A stretch of 64,000 nt of DNA, taken from assembly GCA_017616695.1 (NCBI GenBank), contig JAFZXN010000032.1, positions 1-64,000 of the forward strand, given 5' to 3'. This document shows, one piece after another, positions 44,565 through 53,575 of this stretch. Position 1 is the stretch's first letter. Each line of letters opens with the position of its first letter. The translations under genes were made by a program, and so were the position numbers. The notes beneath the pieces were generated by a model. The model was not told the origin of the DNA and ran no database searches. It saw only the letters and a program-made list of their open reading frames with translations. The stretch is from Clostridia bacterium. GTDB lineage: Bacteria > Bacillota > Clostridia > Christensenellales > Borkfalkiaceae.

Positions 44565-45155
44565 GTGAAGCCATTGATATATATAAGTAACGACGTTTCG
44601 GTCAATTATCCTTCCGCTTTAACAAAAAACGGATTCGATTTTACCTTCACCGACGTTGAGTTTTGCGACGGGCTTTGTATTCCCGGCGGCGGGGACGTGA
44701 CTCCGTGTTTATACAATTCGCCGAGGACGGACGTAACGTCCGATCTTGCGCTCGATATCAAAGAGCTGTACCTTATCCGAAAATTTTTATCGAAAAACAA
44801 ACCCGTACTCGGTATTTGCCGCGGTCTTCAGATCATAAACACCTGTTTCGGCGGAACTTTACGCGACTATAGCCATTCGGATAACGGCGGCGATATAGCG
44901 GTAAGTTGCAACTTTTACGGAGATTTCAATAAGGTTTTCGGCGAAAAAGGCGCGGTTAAATGCAATCATCGGCAGGCTATAGACGCATTGGGCGAAGGTC
45001 TGACCGTCGCGGCGAGATCTTTTGACGGCGTTATCGAGGCCGTCTGTGCCGAAAAACTGATAGCAACTCAATTCCACCCCGAAAGGACTTTTGGCGAAAA
45101 CGTCGTCTGCGGCGACGAAGTTTTTAAGCTTTTCGGAAAGTTTTTCCGCCAATAA
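44565..45155 (+). CDS. Peptidase C26 / gamma-glutamyl hydrolase-like class I amidotransferase
   Basis: A 196-residue class I glutamine-amidotransferase fold of the PuuD/peptidase C26 type. The nucleophile elbow is GICRGLQ (Cys85), the glycine-rich segment is IPGGGDVTP, and the catalytic pair is QFHPER (His171, Glu173). It is short for the family, mainly through trimmed N-terminal loops. It probably hydrolyses gamma-glutamyl compounds such as gamma-glutamyl-GABA. The GTG start at 44565 has no visible ribosome site, and a TATTATA lies only a few bases upstream, so the transcript may be leaderless or the start further in. It converges on rho with only six bases between the stop codons. Confidence 0.85.
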   Translation: MKPLIYISNDVSVNYPSALTKNGFDFTFTDVEFCDGLCIPGGGDVTPCLYNSPRTDVTSDLALDIKELYLIRKFLSKNKPVLGICRGLQIINTCFGGTLRDYSHSDNGGDIAVSCNFYGDFNKVFGEKGAVKCNHRQAIDALGEGLTVAARSFDGVIEAVCAEKLIATQFHPERTFGENVVCGDEVFKLFGKFFRQ

Positions 45156-45161
45156 CGGGTG

Positions 45162-46466
45162 TTACTTTTTCAATAATTTGAGCCAATCGTCTATCCGTAC
45201 GATAAGCTCGGAATTGGCCTTCGTTTTACTTATCATATCGAGCAAAGATTCCGTCGCGGCGAGATCGTCGAGCACGCGGCGAAGTTTATACGAACAATCG
45301 AGTTCCGCGGGAGATAAAAGCAGTTCTTCCTTTCTGGTGCCCGATTTTTTAAGATCGATAGCGGGGAAGATCCTCTTTTCGGCAAGCTGGCGGGAAAGGG
45401 TTATCTCCATATTGCCCGTACCCTTAAATTCCTCGAAAATAACGTCGTCCATGCGGCTGCCCGTTTCAATAAGCGCCGTAGCGATTATAGTAAGACTGCC
45501 GCCGGAAGTGTTTCTCGCCAGCCCGAAAAACTTTTTCGGCATAACGAGCGCCTGCGGATCGAGCCCGCCGGACAAGACCTTTCCTGAACTCGATACCGTC
45601 GCGTTGTACGCTCTGACGAGCTTGGTCACGGAATCCATCAACACCACCACGTCGAAGCCGCTTTCCACGAGGCTTTTTACGCGTTTCATCATAAGTTCGG
45701 CTATGCGGATATGATGATCGGGCGACGAATCGAAGGTGGAAAAAATAACTTCAGAACTGAGCCCTTCCTTAAAATCGGTCACTTCCTCCGGCCGCTCGTC
45801 CACGAGGAACACTAAAAGTTTGACGTCCTTATGGTTGTTTTCTATAGCCGTGGCGATATTTTTAAGTAAAGTCGTTTTGCCCGTTTTCGGCGGAGCGACT
45901 ATAAGCCCCCTCTGCCCGTAGCCTATCGGCGCGAAAAGATCGATGACTCTTTGCGACAGCCCGCCGTTTTCGAGCGTGATGCGCCTGTCGGGATAGATAG
46001 GTTTCAGGTTGTCGAACTTAGGACGCTCCCTGTCCGCGGAAAGCCCGTTGACTTTTAATACCTGCACGACCTCGGGAAGCTTGTTTTCCTGCTTTTTTTC
46101 TATTTTTCCTTCGACAAGATCGCCTTCTCTTAAAGAATTGGCTTTTATCGTCGGTTTGGCGATAAAGGCGTCCTTTTGCGAGTTGTCGCAGTTTTCGACG
46201 CGCAAAAATCCGTAGCCTTCGGGCACGAATTCGAGAACGCCGCAAACGCGACTGTCGGCTGTACCGGGATCGGCAAATACGGCGTCTTTATATAAGCTCG
46301 GTCTTCCGCGGCGCGAGCGAACGGGCTTTATTTCACCGCTTTCGATCTTAATTATCTCTTCGATGATCTCCGTTTTGCTCTTTGCCCCCGGCGTTCCGCC
46401 GATATCGGCAAGTATCTTTCTCAAAGAACCGATATTATAAAGTCTGTTGTAATCGTTGAAATCCAT
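45162..46466 (-). CDS. rho: Transcription termination factor Rho
   Basis: A 434-residue RNA helicase that ends transcription. The N-terminal SAP-like domain (about residues 10-42) is followed by a short basic insert and the RNA-binding cold-shock domain (GVLEFVPEGYGFLR, about residues 76-89). The Walker A motif is APPKTGKT (191-198), Walker B lies in FDVVVLMDSV, and the Q-loop/R-loop region is VLSGGLDPQAL. The C-terminus (DWLKLLKK) is complete. The ribosome site AAAGGAG is excellent. A strong promoter (46658-46686) gives a leader of about 185 bases with a small hairpin, fitting the autogenous control known for rho in other bacteria. Confidence 0.97.
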   Translation of the reverse strand: MDFNDYNRLYNIGSLRKILADIGGTPGAKSKTEIIEEIIKIESGEIKPVRSRRGRPSLYKDAVFADPGTADSRVCGVLEFVPEGYGFLRVENCDNSQKDAFIAKPTIKANSLREGDLVEGKIEKKQENKLPEVVQVLKVNGLSADRERPKFDNLKPIYPDRRITLENGGLSQRVIDLFAPIGYGQRGLIVAPPKTGKTTLLKNIATAIENNHKDVKLLVFLVDERPEEVTDFKEGLSSEVIFSTFDSSPDHHIRIAELMMKRVKSLVESGFDVVVLMDSVTKLVRAYNATVSSSGKVLSGGLDPQALVMPKKFFGLARNTSGGSLTIIATALIETGSRMDDVIFEEFKGTGNMEITLSRQLAEKRIFPAIDLKKSGTRKEELLLSPAELDCSYKLRRVLDDLAATESLLDMISKTKANSELIVRIDDWLKLLKK

Positions 46467-46796
46467 TATAACTCCTTTTAAACGATCGAATTAAAAAAAT
46501 AAGCGGGTAAAAAACGGCAGGCAATATAAAATCACGCCTTGATCGGCGCCGTAAACTTGCGTAAAAAATCAGTAAAAAAATTGGTTTTCGTGTGTAAGAT
46601 CGCCCGAAAAAGGGCTTGAAACGGTAAAAAAATTAATTAAAAAGATTTTATACGATAATTATATCATCTTAGGGCGATTTTGTCAATGAAAAAATCACGG
46701 CCTTTGGGTTAACCTTTATCGTATAATATATTTTATTGAAGATTTTTAAAGAATATGCCCGATTTTTTAACGAAAAAAAACACCGAAAAGTCAAAT
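46467..46796. other. rho leader and gap
   Basis: This gap holds the rho promoter and its roughly 185-base untranslated leader, with a small hairpin gcccgaaaaagggc near 46602-46616. The remainder, up to 46796, is A+T-rich and shows nothing else. Confidence 0.6.
46658..46686 (-). promoter_or_regulatory. rho: Promoter of rho
   Basis: On the minus strand TTGACA (46681-46686), 17 bases, TATAAT (46658-46663): full consensus at both boxes. Confidence 0.85.
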
Positions 46797-47666
46797 TTAT
46801 CCGCGGGGATAGAATTTTCCGTAAAGGTATTTTGCGTAAAGCCCGGCGATATTTATGCCGGTAACTTTTGATATCCCGCTCCAAAAAGCGTTGGAATTAA
46901 CTTCGCAAACGTAACTTTTATCGTCGCCGTGCAAAATATCCACGCCGCAATAATCGAGTTTTAAAGTCTTTGCCGCAAGTTCCGCAAGCTCTTTGTCGGT
47001 ATCCGTTAAAATAACGGTCGTACCAACCCCACCCGCGGCGATATTCGAACGAAAATCATTGTCGTTCACTCTTTTCATCGCGGCGACGGCACTGCCGCCC
47101 AAGACGATAACGCGGATATCCTCTCCGCCCTTGCCGATAAATTCCTGAAAAACGTGCGGCTTGCCGCATAAGCGACTGTTTATTAAAAGCAATTCGTCCC
47201 TGTTACGGCAAAGATAAACGCCTTTACCCATAGAACCGAACACTTCTTTAACCACTATGGGGTACCCGAGTAATCGCTCCGCATGAAGACAAAAAGCTTC
47301 GTCGGGAGTCTGATACGCAAGCGGGAACGAAACGGTCTTCGGCATAGGCAAAACGCCCGATAAAGCTATATGCGTTTTCATTTTGTCGTCGCACAGTTCT
47401 ATGGATTTTGCGCTGTTAACGAGCTTATAGCCGCACTTTTCAAGTAAATGCGTAATATACGGATCCTTGTCGAGATACACTACAAAGTCCCGTTCACCTA
47501 TAAGCGAACGCGGACTGTCGACGTCAACGTAAGCTATAAGTTCGTCGGTTTTTACGATCTTTACGGCAACACCGAGTTCGTTAAGCTCGTCAGAAAGCTC
47601 TTCGACCTGTTTTGCGACCGAAGGATAAGAACAATATCCGTTGGTGATCACGGCGCATTTTTTCAT
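46797..47666 (-). CDS. RimK-like ATP-grasp ligase
   Basis: A 289-residue ATP-grasp enzyme of the RimK type, which joins an amino acid or amine to a carboxyl group using ATP. Visible elements are the lid/adenine loop PIVVKEVFGSMGKGVYL, the central acidic strand HVFQEFI and GGEDIRVIVLGG, and the metal-binding end VCEVNSNAFW. The N-terminal substrate domain starts CAVITNGYCSYPS. The ATG at 47666 is chosen over one seven codons upstream because AGAGG lies at proper spacing before it. The gene is third in an operon with two flavoproteins (28 bases after the COG2509 gene). The substrate cannot be told; coenzyme F420 or amino-acid ligation are family precedents only. Confidence 0.82.
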   Translation of the reverse strand: MKKCAVITNGYCSYPSVAKQVEELSDELNELGVAVKIVKTDELIAYVDVDSPRSLIGERDFVVYLDKDPYITHLLEKCGYKLVNSAKSIELCDDKMKTHIALSGVLPMPKTVSFPLAYQTPDEAFCLHAERLLGYPIVVKEVFGSMGKGVYLCRNRDELLLINSRLCGKPHVFQEFIGKGGEDIRVIVLGGSAVAAMKRVNDNDFRSNIAAGGVGTTVILTDTDKELAELAAKTLKLDYCGVDILHGDDKSYVCEVNSNAFWSGISKVTGINIAGLYAKYLYGKFYPRG

Positions 47667-47694
47667 TTCAATACCTCTTTTTTTCAAAAAACCG

Positions 47695-49221
47695 TTATTT
47701 TGCCGAAAAATCGTCTATTATCGCCGAAGCGACCTTTATCCCGTCGACGCACGCGCTCATTATCCCTCCGGCATAGCCGCAACCCTCGCCGCAAGGATAT
47801 AAACACTTATGCGAAACGCTCTCGAAATTATCTTTTCTCGTTATCCTTACGGGCGAGCTCGTCCTCGACTCAACGCCCGTCAAAACGGCGCCGTCGGAGG
47901 CAAAGCCCCGTATTTTTCCGTTCATATCGAATAATCCCGCCCGAAGGCTTTCTATAATCCTAAATGGGAGCAGTTTTTTCAGCTCGAAAAACTCATATCC
48001 GCGGCTATAGGTCGGTAAAACGCCTTTTAAGCCTATCGTCGGAACGTCCGAAACGAAGTCTTCGGCAAGCTGAACGGGTGCCCGAAAATCACCGCCGCCC
48101 GCTATAAACGCCAGCCTTTCCATATTCTTTTGAAAAGCCACACCGCCGAGCACGTCGCCGTTAAAATCTTCTTTTTTCACCTGGCAGACGACCGCGCTGT
48201 TGGCGTTTTCGCCCGAGCGCAGATAATTACTCATTCCGTTGACGACGAGACCTTCCCTTTCGGAAGCCGAAGGCACCACAACGCCGCCCGGGCACATACA
48301 AAAAGTAAAGACGGCCCTGTCCGTAGCGTGGCTTACGAGTTTATAATCTGCCGCGCCGAGTTTCGCGTTGCCCGAAAAGTCGCCGTAGCGGTCGCGGTCG
48401 ATGAGCTCCTGCCGCTGTTCGACGCGAAATCCCACTGCAAACTCCTTGCTTTCCATAGCCACACCCGCGGCGTGAAGATAAGAAAAAGTATCTCTGCTGC
48501 TGTGGCCTATGGCGAGGATGACTTTATCCGCGAGATATTCGCCCTTATCGGTCTTTACGCCCGTAACTTTGCCGCCACCTGCGATAAGCTCCGTCATACG
48601 CTCGTTGAAACGAAATTGCCCGCCGAAAGAAATTATCTCGCTGCGGATATTTTTGACCACTTTCGGAAGATTATCGCTTCCGATATGCGGTTTATTAAGA
48701 TATAATATGTCCTTCGGCGCGCCGAAAAGAACGAAATCTTCGAGCACCGACCTTATCTCTTTGCCGTTGACCTGAGTATTCAGTTTTCCGTCTGAAAACG
48801 TACCCGCGCCGCCCTCGCCGAACTGAACGTTGACGTTTTCGTCAAGCTCGCCGCCGTCGAAAAACTTTTTGACTGCGACGGAACGGTTTTCCACGCTTGC
48901 ACCCCGCTCGATCACGGTGACTTTTACGCCCCGCCGCGCAAGATACAGCGCCGAAAACAGCCCCGCAGGCCCCGCGCCGACGATAACGACAGACCTATTT
49001 CCTTCAACGGGTACGATCTCGGGTTTTTCCCGCTTTTCGCCTTGGTAAAGCTCCACAACGTAGCAAAACTTTATATCCCGCTTATTTCGTGCGTCGACGG
49101 CTTTTTTCAATATACGCCAATCGGAAACGTCGTCTTTTTTAAGTCCCGATTTTTTCAGCGCTCTGTTAAACAGCAGCGCCTCGTCCTCTGATATGCGCAG
49201 ATCAACGTTTACGGTCTTCAT
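47695..49221 (-). CDS. FAD-dependent oxidoreductase (COG2509 family)
   Basis: A 508-residue flavoprotein. A small N-terminal domain (about 85 residues, KTVNVDLRISEDEAL) typical of COG2509 precedes the FAD-binding motif VVIVGAGPAGLFSALYLA (about residues 91-108). GGAGTFSDGKLNTQ follows, a hallmark of this family, and the C-terminus carries CGEGCGYAGGI. The ATG at 49221 overlaps the previous stop as ATGA and has GGAG eight bases upstream, so a longer start is rejected. The reaction is unknown; relatives are annotated as FAD-dependent dehydrogenases. It lies in an operon with a BaiN-type flavoprotein upstream and an ATP-grasp ligase downstream. Confidence 0.88.
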   Translation of the reverse strand: MKTVNVDLRISEDEALLFNRALKKSGLKKDDVSDWRILKKAVDARNKRDIKFCYVVELYQGEKREKPEIVPVEGNRSVVIVGAGPAGLFSALYLARRGVKVTVIERGASVENRSVAVKKFFDGGELDENVNVQFGEGGAGTFSDGKLNTQVNGKEIRSVLEDFVLFGAPKDILYLNKPHIGSDNLPKVVKNIRSEIISFGGQFRFNERMTELIAGGGKVTGVKTDKGEYLADKVILAIGHSSRDTFSYLHAAGVAMESKEFAVGFRVEQRQELIDRDRYGDFSGNAKLGAADYKLVSHATDRAVFTFCMCPGGVVVPSASEREGLVVNGMSNYLRSGENANSAVVCQVKKEDFNGDVLGGVAFQKNMERLAFIAGGGDFRAPVQLAEDFVSDVPTIGLKGVLPTYSRGYEFFELKKLLPFRIIESLRAGLFDMNGKIRGFASDGAVLTGVESRTSSPVRITRKDNFESVSHKCLYPCGEGCGYAGGIMSACVDGIKVASAIIDDFSAK

Positions 49222-50426
49222 ACGAAATTCTCCGCGGCCGCCATAGCGCTCGAAAACGCCCACTGAAGGTTATAACCGCCGCAATCGCCGTCGATATCGA
49301 GCGCCTCGCCGACGATAAAAAGGCCTTTTTTCAATTTGCTCTCAAAAGTTTTTTCGTTGACCTCGTCCGTTCTCACGCCGCCGTGCGTGACCTGCGAACA
49401 CGAAAAACCGAACGTTCCTTCGATCGGCGCGACGTAGCCCTTAACGCGAGCTACCGCAAGGCTTATATCGCTACCCGTCAACTCGCCGAGCGTCTTGTTT
49501 TTAAGCCCTGAAACGGAAATTATCCATTGTGACAAAGAACTGTGAACGTAACCGGTCAAAAGCGTCGTAGCGCTTAAAAAGCCGAACGTTTTCACTTTGT
49601 TTTTGAGCGCCGCGACTATCTCTTCCTTGGTGCATTGCGGAATAAAATCTATTTTAAGATACGGCTTTTTCGTTTCGGCGATGCGTGAAGAAACGTTGAA
49701 AACGGCATTACCGCTCACGCCGTTATCCACGAACAGAAAGTCGCCTTCAAAGCTGCAGATATACCTTTCGGAATCAAAGAGACTTACCGCCGCTTTATGT
49801 TTTACGCCCTTTAAAAATTTACCGAAAGCCGAGGTTTTTAATTGCACGAGCGACGGCGATAGTTCGGTCACCGAATGTCCGAGAGATCTTAATAATTCAT
49901 ACGCACTGCCGTCCGTGCCGAGCCCCTGACCTGACTTTCCGCCCGACGCCACAACTACGTTTTCCGCCGAATACTTCCCGCCGTCTTCCAAAAAGACCGT
50001 ATAATATCCGTTTTCCCGCGTAATGCCGACGACCGACGAATTAAGTTTGATCAGGTCTTTGCCGCCGCCGTTATCAAGGCGCGCGCGAAGACAATCGAGA
50101 ACGGAATTGGCGACCTTTGAAAGAGGATACGCTCTGCCTTCTTCGTAAGAAAGCATCAGCCCCTTTTCAAAAAAGAAAGCTTCGAGCGCCTTTTGCCCGT
50201 ACTTTTCAAGCGCGTAAGCGGCAAATTCGGGGTGTTCGCCGTGGTAATGGCAAACGGAAATATCCTCGTTGGTAAGGTTACATCTGCCGTTACCGGTAAC
50301 GAGTATCTTTTTGCCCAATTTGTCGCTTTTCTCAAGAAGAAGAAAATCTTCGGAATTTTTGTCGAGCAGTCGGTTGCAAAGGACGAGCCCCGCGAAACCG
50401 CCGCCTATAACGATCAGTTTTTTCAT
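49218..50426 (-). CDS. HI0933/BaiN-type FAD-dependent oxidoreductase
   Basis: A 402-residue flavoprotein of the HI0933 family. The FAD motif VIGGGFAGLVLCNRL (about residues 5-19) is followed by the family signature KLGKKILVTGNGRCNLTN (about 36-53). A mid segment, VVASGGKSGQGLGTDGSAY, and the C-terminal GEALDIDGDCGGYNLQWA (about residues 373-390) complete it. BaiN of bile-acid 7-dehydroxylating clostridia belongs here, but most members are of unknown function and conserved in many gut Bacillota. It is first in a three-gene operon, with overlapping stop and start with the next gene. The ribosome site is weak and no clear promoter was found. Confidence 0.9.
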   Translation of the reverse strand: MKKLIVIGGGFAGLVLCNRLLDKNSEDFLLLEKSDKLGKKILVTGNGRCNLTNEDISVCHYHGEHPEFAAYALEKYGQKALEAFFFEKGLMLSYEEGRAYPLSKVANSVLDCLRARLDNGGGKDLIKLNSSVVGITRENGYYTVFLEDGGKYSAENVVVASGGKSGQGLGTDGSAYELLRSLGHSVTELSPSLVQLKTSAFGKFLKGVKHKAAVSLFDSERYICSFEGDFLFVDNGVSGNAVFNVSSRIAETKKPYLKIDFIPQCTKEEIVAALKNKVKTFGFLSATTLLTGYVHSSLSQWIISVSGLKNKTLGELTGSDISLAVARVKGYVAPIEGTFGFSCSQVTHGGVRTDEVNEKTFESKLKKGLFIVGEALDIDGDCGGYNLQWAFSSAMAAAENFV

Positions 50427-50562
50427 AATGATTATCGCCTTATCCGCCGCGTTGATATTTGCGGCGCGAGATCAATAGATCGGATATTACGATAAAATTT
50501 TACCACATTTTGCGCCAAAATACCACTAAAAACACGAATATTTCCAAAAACGCGAATATTTA

Positions 50563-50591
50563 TTGACTATTTTTAACAAATATTATATAAT
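50563..50591 (+). promoter_or_regulatory. Promoter of the DUF1508 gene
   Basis: TTGACT (50563-50568), 17 bases, TATAAT (50586-50591), 62 bases before the start codon. Confidence 0.75.
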
Positions 50592-50653
50592 TTCATTAAA
50601 ATATAAACGTTATTCGCGGTAACGGATCAAAAAACCGCGAATGAGGCCCGATC

Positions 50654-51508
50654 ATGTTAGAAACCATCGTCAACTATTATAAAGACAACCCGATGCTTTT
50701 TAAAGTAACTTTGATAGTCTTTCTCGTATGCCTTATCGTGGGGTTCGGCGCAGTTCTTGCGTACAACGCAGTAAGAAGCGCCAAGGAGCGCAAAAGCCCC
50801 GAGGACGCCGCCGCGGAGATACTCGGAAACGCCGATCTTGACAACGGATTCGTCAACGAAACGCCCGCCGAGGACGACAACGAAGCCGAAAGCCCCGACG
50901 CCGCCGAGGAGGAAAACAGCGCCGACGCGGTGATAACTCCGACTGAAACCGTCGAAAAAGCGCCCGAAACCGAAAACGCCGACGACGCTTTGCCCGCCGA
51001 AACGGAAAACGAAAGCGCGCCGATAAACGAACAACCGACAAAGCGGGAAGAGCCGACGACAAAACCGACTTTAAATTCCGAAAACGATAAAAGCGCGCCC
51101 GAAAAGGAGACGGCGACCGCAAGCCGCACCGCCGAAAAAGACGAAAAGCAAAAAAGATCGTCCACGCGCTACGCGGGCAAATGGATAATTACCGAAAGCG
51201 ACGGTATGTTCTCGGCAAATCTCGTGGCTTCCAACGGCGAAGTGCTGTTAAGGAGCGAAAGCTACTCGGCGCTGTCGGGCGTAAAGAGCGGCATCGACAC
51301 CATAAATAAGAACATAGCCAAAAACAACTTTGCCCTGTCGATAGATAAAAACGGCAAATACTTTTTCAAACTGTACTCGTCGTCTAAAAGGCTATTATGC
51401 ATAAGCGAAGTGTACGGCAGTAAAAAGCTTTGCGACAACGCCGTCGAATCGGTAAAAAGATTTTCGCAAACGGCGATAATAGTCCGTCAAAGCGAAACCG
51501 AACAATAA
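50654..51508 (+). CDS. Membrane protein with tandem DUF1508 (YegP-like) domains
   Basis: A 284-residue protein. An N-terminal helix (about residues 14-38) anchors it, followed by a long acidic, alanine/proline-rich linker of low complexity (about 45-168). The C-terminus holds two YegP-like DUF1508 repeats: GKWIITESDGMFSANLVA with SNGEVLLRSESY (about 174-220), and NGKYFFKLYSSSKRLL (about 233-275). Single or double DUF1508 modules occur in many bacteria without a known function. Here the domain is displayed at the end of a flexible stalk. It is monocistronic, with a consensus promoter and a strong terminator. The linker composition makes the opposite strand appear open, but the forward frame is clearly the gene. 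Confidence 0.85.
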   Translation: MLETIVNYYKDNPMLFKVTLIVFLVCLIVGFGAVLAYNAVRSAKERKSPEDAAAEILGNADLDNGFVNETPAEDDNEAESPDAAEEENSADAVITPTETVEKAPETENADDALPAETENESAPINEQPTKREEPTTKPTLNSENDKSAPEKETATASRTAEKDEKQKRSSTRYAGKWIITESDGMFSANLVASNGEVLLRSESYSALSGVKSGIDTINKNIAKNNFALSIDKNGKYFFKLYSSSKRLLCISEVYGSKKLCDNAVESVKRFSQTAIIVRQSETEQ

Positions 51509-51520
51509 AAAACGTCGAAA

Positions 51521-51564
51521 AAAAAACGCCGCCCGTCGGACATATCCGACCTGCGGCGTTTTTT
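51521..51564 (+). terminator. Terminator of the DUF1508 gene
   Basis: A-run, AACGCCGC (51525-51532) pairing with GCGGCGTT (51553-51560), an inner GTCGGA/TCCGAC extension and a T-run. It lies 12 bases after the stop. Confidence 0.88.
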
Positions 51565-51569
51565 AACGC

Positions 51570-51766
51570 AAAAATTCAGTAAATATATAATTCACACCGC
51601 GGCAAAGCCGCTCGATCATCAGCTGTCTGCCGTATGCGGCAGTAGGTCTTCGCCTCTATATTATTATGACGAGAGGCGTAGGCGGAATTCATTTTCGCCG
51701 TATAGCGCCTCCGACCTACAGTCTAACGACTTTTTCTCGTACCAACGAGAAAAAGTGTTAATACAA
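51570..51766. repeat. Cluster of nested hairpins between convergent genes
   Basis: This short gap has at least five palindromes: cggc/gccg near 51600, ctgccg/cggcag near 51626-51641, cgcctct/agaggcg near 51652-51679, an outer taggtc/gaccta pair (about 51642-51720), and ctttttctcg/cgagaaaaag near 51730-51755. The style matches the other hairpin mosaics in the window. The last one may end the ppx transcript. Confidence 0.55.
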
Positions 51767-53281
51767 TTACAATATATCAAGATTTTTCTTGAAGACGCGC
51801 TTGAAATCCTGCGCAGCGGTCTTTGCTTCTTTTATCTCGAGATCGGCGGGGTTAATAAGTTCGGTCTTCATAATGACGGAATCGCCGAGAACGTCGCAAA
51901 CTATTCCCGAAACGCAACCGGACATACTTCTGTCGAGGCTTTCGGCTATACGGAGCATGATGCCGAGCTTACGGATAACGTCCACGTCGGGCTCGTTGAT
52001 GAATTCGCGATACTTGTTGAATTCGCTCATCGAGAAATCGTCGTTTTTATAGACGGAAATGACGAGCGCCGCCATAACGATCTCTTTTTGCGGGATACCG
52101 TACAGCGCGGAATTCAACGCGATATAGCTGGAATGCTTCTGATAGTCGTAATACTTGATGGAAGCGCCCGAATCGTGCAGCATTGCCGCAACTTTAAGTA
52201 TGCGCAGATACTGCCGCGGGAACTTATGCAACACGCGAAGCTGCTTAAACAGCTGGATGGATAAAGACAACACCTGTTCGACGTGTTTTTCGTTGCAGTT
52301 ATAGAACTTGACGAGCGTCTGCAAGCTGTAACCGAGGATATCGGAAATAGGCTTTTCAAAAGTCAGCGGCATGGCGTAGTTGAAAATTATACCGTCGCGA
52401 AGACCGCAACCCGAAACGACCATTTCGTTGAAATTGCAATACTCGGTGATCGATTTTATCGCGGCAAGAGCTGCGGGGATTATATCCGCGCGCGAAGACG
52501 AAACGCCGCGTATCCTCTTTTTCTTATCGAGGTCCATATCGACGAGCCGTTCGTAAATGGAAGAGAAATCTTCCGTGCTGATATGGTAGTTGTGAACGAT
52601 GCTGTACGGGCTCTTTTTGACGAGTTTACTTATTCTGCCGAGGCTGCGGTACGATCCGCCCACGAGTATCAACTGCGTTTCGGGATCTATCTCATGCAAC
52701 CAATCTATACCCTGAAGCTGTTGAGAATAAAATTCTTCCGTCTTTTTCGCCTGTTCCTGCGGGGAAACGCCTTCGCCTGCGAAAAGCTCCGTCAAGGTAA
52801 TGGCGCCGAAAGGAAGGTTGGCGTAATGCAAAAGATTGCGCCTGTTATAATAAATGACCTTGGTGCTGCCGCCGCTCACTTCGAGAATGAGCCCTTTGGG
52901 GATATCGAGGGTGTTGATAACGCCGCGATAGATATAAACCGCCTCTTCTTCGGGAGTAAGGACTTTTATCTTTATCCCGCAGGAAGTCGATATCTCTTCA
53001 AGGAAACTGCGCTGATTTTTCGCACGGCGAACGGCAGCGGTCGCCACCGCTATAATGCGTTCGATACCGTAAGCGTCGCAAAGCTTACGGAACATCTTCA
53101 AAGTTTTTAAAGTTTCCGCTATACGCTGAGGTTTCAAAAACCCGTCACGCTCCATATCCTTGCCGAGCCTGACGCTTTCTTTAAGCTGATCTATAACCAT
53201 AAAATGCCCGTCGCCGAGCATCTGAACTATAACCAATCTTGCGGAATTTGATCCCAAATCTATAATGCCGATTTTTTCCAC
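51767..53281 (-). CDS. Ppx/GppA family exopolyphosphatase / pppGpp phosphatase
   Basis: A 504-residue protein of the ASKHA phosphatase fold. The phosphate-1 motif is IGIIDLGSNSARLVI (about residues 3-17), the phosphate-2 motif is LILEVSGGSTKVIYY (near 131-145), and the conserved AVATAAVRRAKN lies near 79-90. The C-terminal 200 residues are an HD-type helical domain (with AAMLHDSGASIKYYDYQKHS), as in long Ppx enzymes. It should hydrolyse polyphosphate and/or pppGpp. The start is GTG at 53281 with AAGGAG eleven bases upstream. The gene is alone; upstream lies a gap with repeated TGCACA words. Confidence 0.9.
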   Translation of the reverse strand: MEKIGIIDLGSNSARLVIVQMLGDGHFMVIDQLKESVRLGKDMERDGFLKPQRIAETLKTLKMFRKLCDAYGIERIIAVATAAVRRAKNQRSFLEEISTSCGIKIKVLTPEEEAVYIYRGVINTLDIPKGLILEVSGGSTKVIYYNRRNLLHYANLPFGAITLTELFAGEGVSPQEQAKKTEEFYSQQLQGIDWLHEIDPETQLILVGGSYRSLGRISKLVKKSPYSIVHNYHISTEDFSSIYERLVDMDLDKKKRIRGVSSSRADIIPAALAAIKSITEYCNFNEMVVSGCGLRDGIIFNYAMPLTFEKPISDILGYSLQTLVKFYNCNEKHVEQVLSLSIQLFKQLRVLHKFPRQYLRILKVAAMLHDSGASIKYYDYQKHSSYIALNSALYGIPQKEIVMAALVISVYKNDDFSMSEFNKYREFINEPDVDVIRKLGIMLRIAESLDRSMSGCVSGIVCDVLGDSVIMKTELINPADLEIKEAKTAAQDFKRVFKKNLDIL

Positions 53282-53575
53282 AAAAACTGTACTCCTTGCC
53301 TGTACCTTTAATTATAGTTATTATATAAAATTTTTTTAAAATAGGCAACATAAAACGGGTATATTTGTGCAATTTTTTTGAAAAAATTTTAGTAAAATAT
53401 AGATAATCGGTAAGATAATTACTTAAACTGCACAAACGAATTGTCTATTCTGCACAAAAACCCGCTTTTTGCCTTGCTTTTGCCAAAACCGACGTCTTTA
53501 TGAACCGTTTTAAAAACAACCAAATCGGTATGTGCAAAATGCACAAACCGACGATTTTTAAGCAAAAATCGCGCA
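53282..53575. other. Gap with five TGCACA words
   Basis: No gene is seen. TTTGTGCA or its complement TGCACAAA occurs at 53364-53371, 53429-53436, 53451-53458 and 53540-53547, with a shorter TGTGCA at 53531-53536. The 3' part is near the TSUP stop at 53576. This may be an operator array. Confidence 0.5.
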
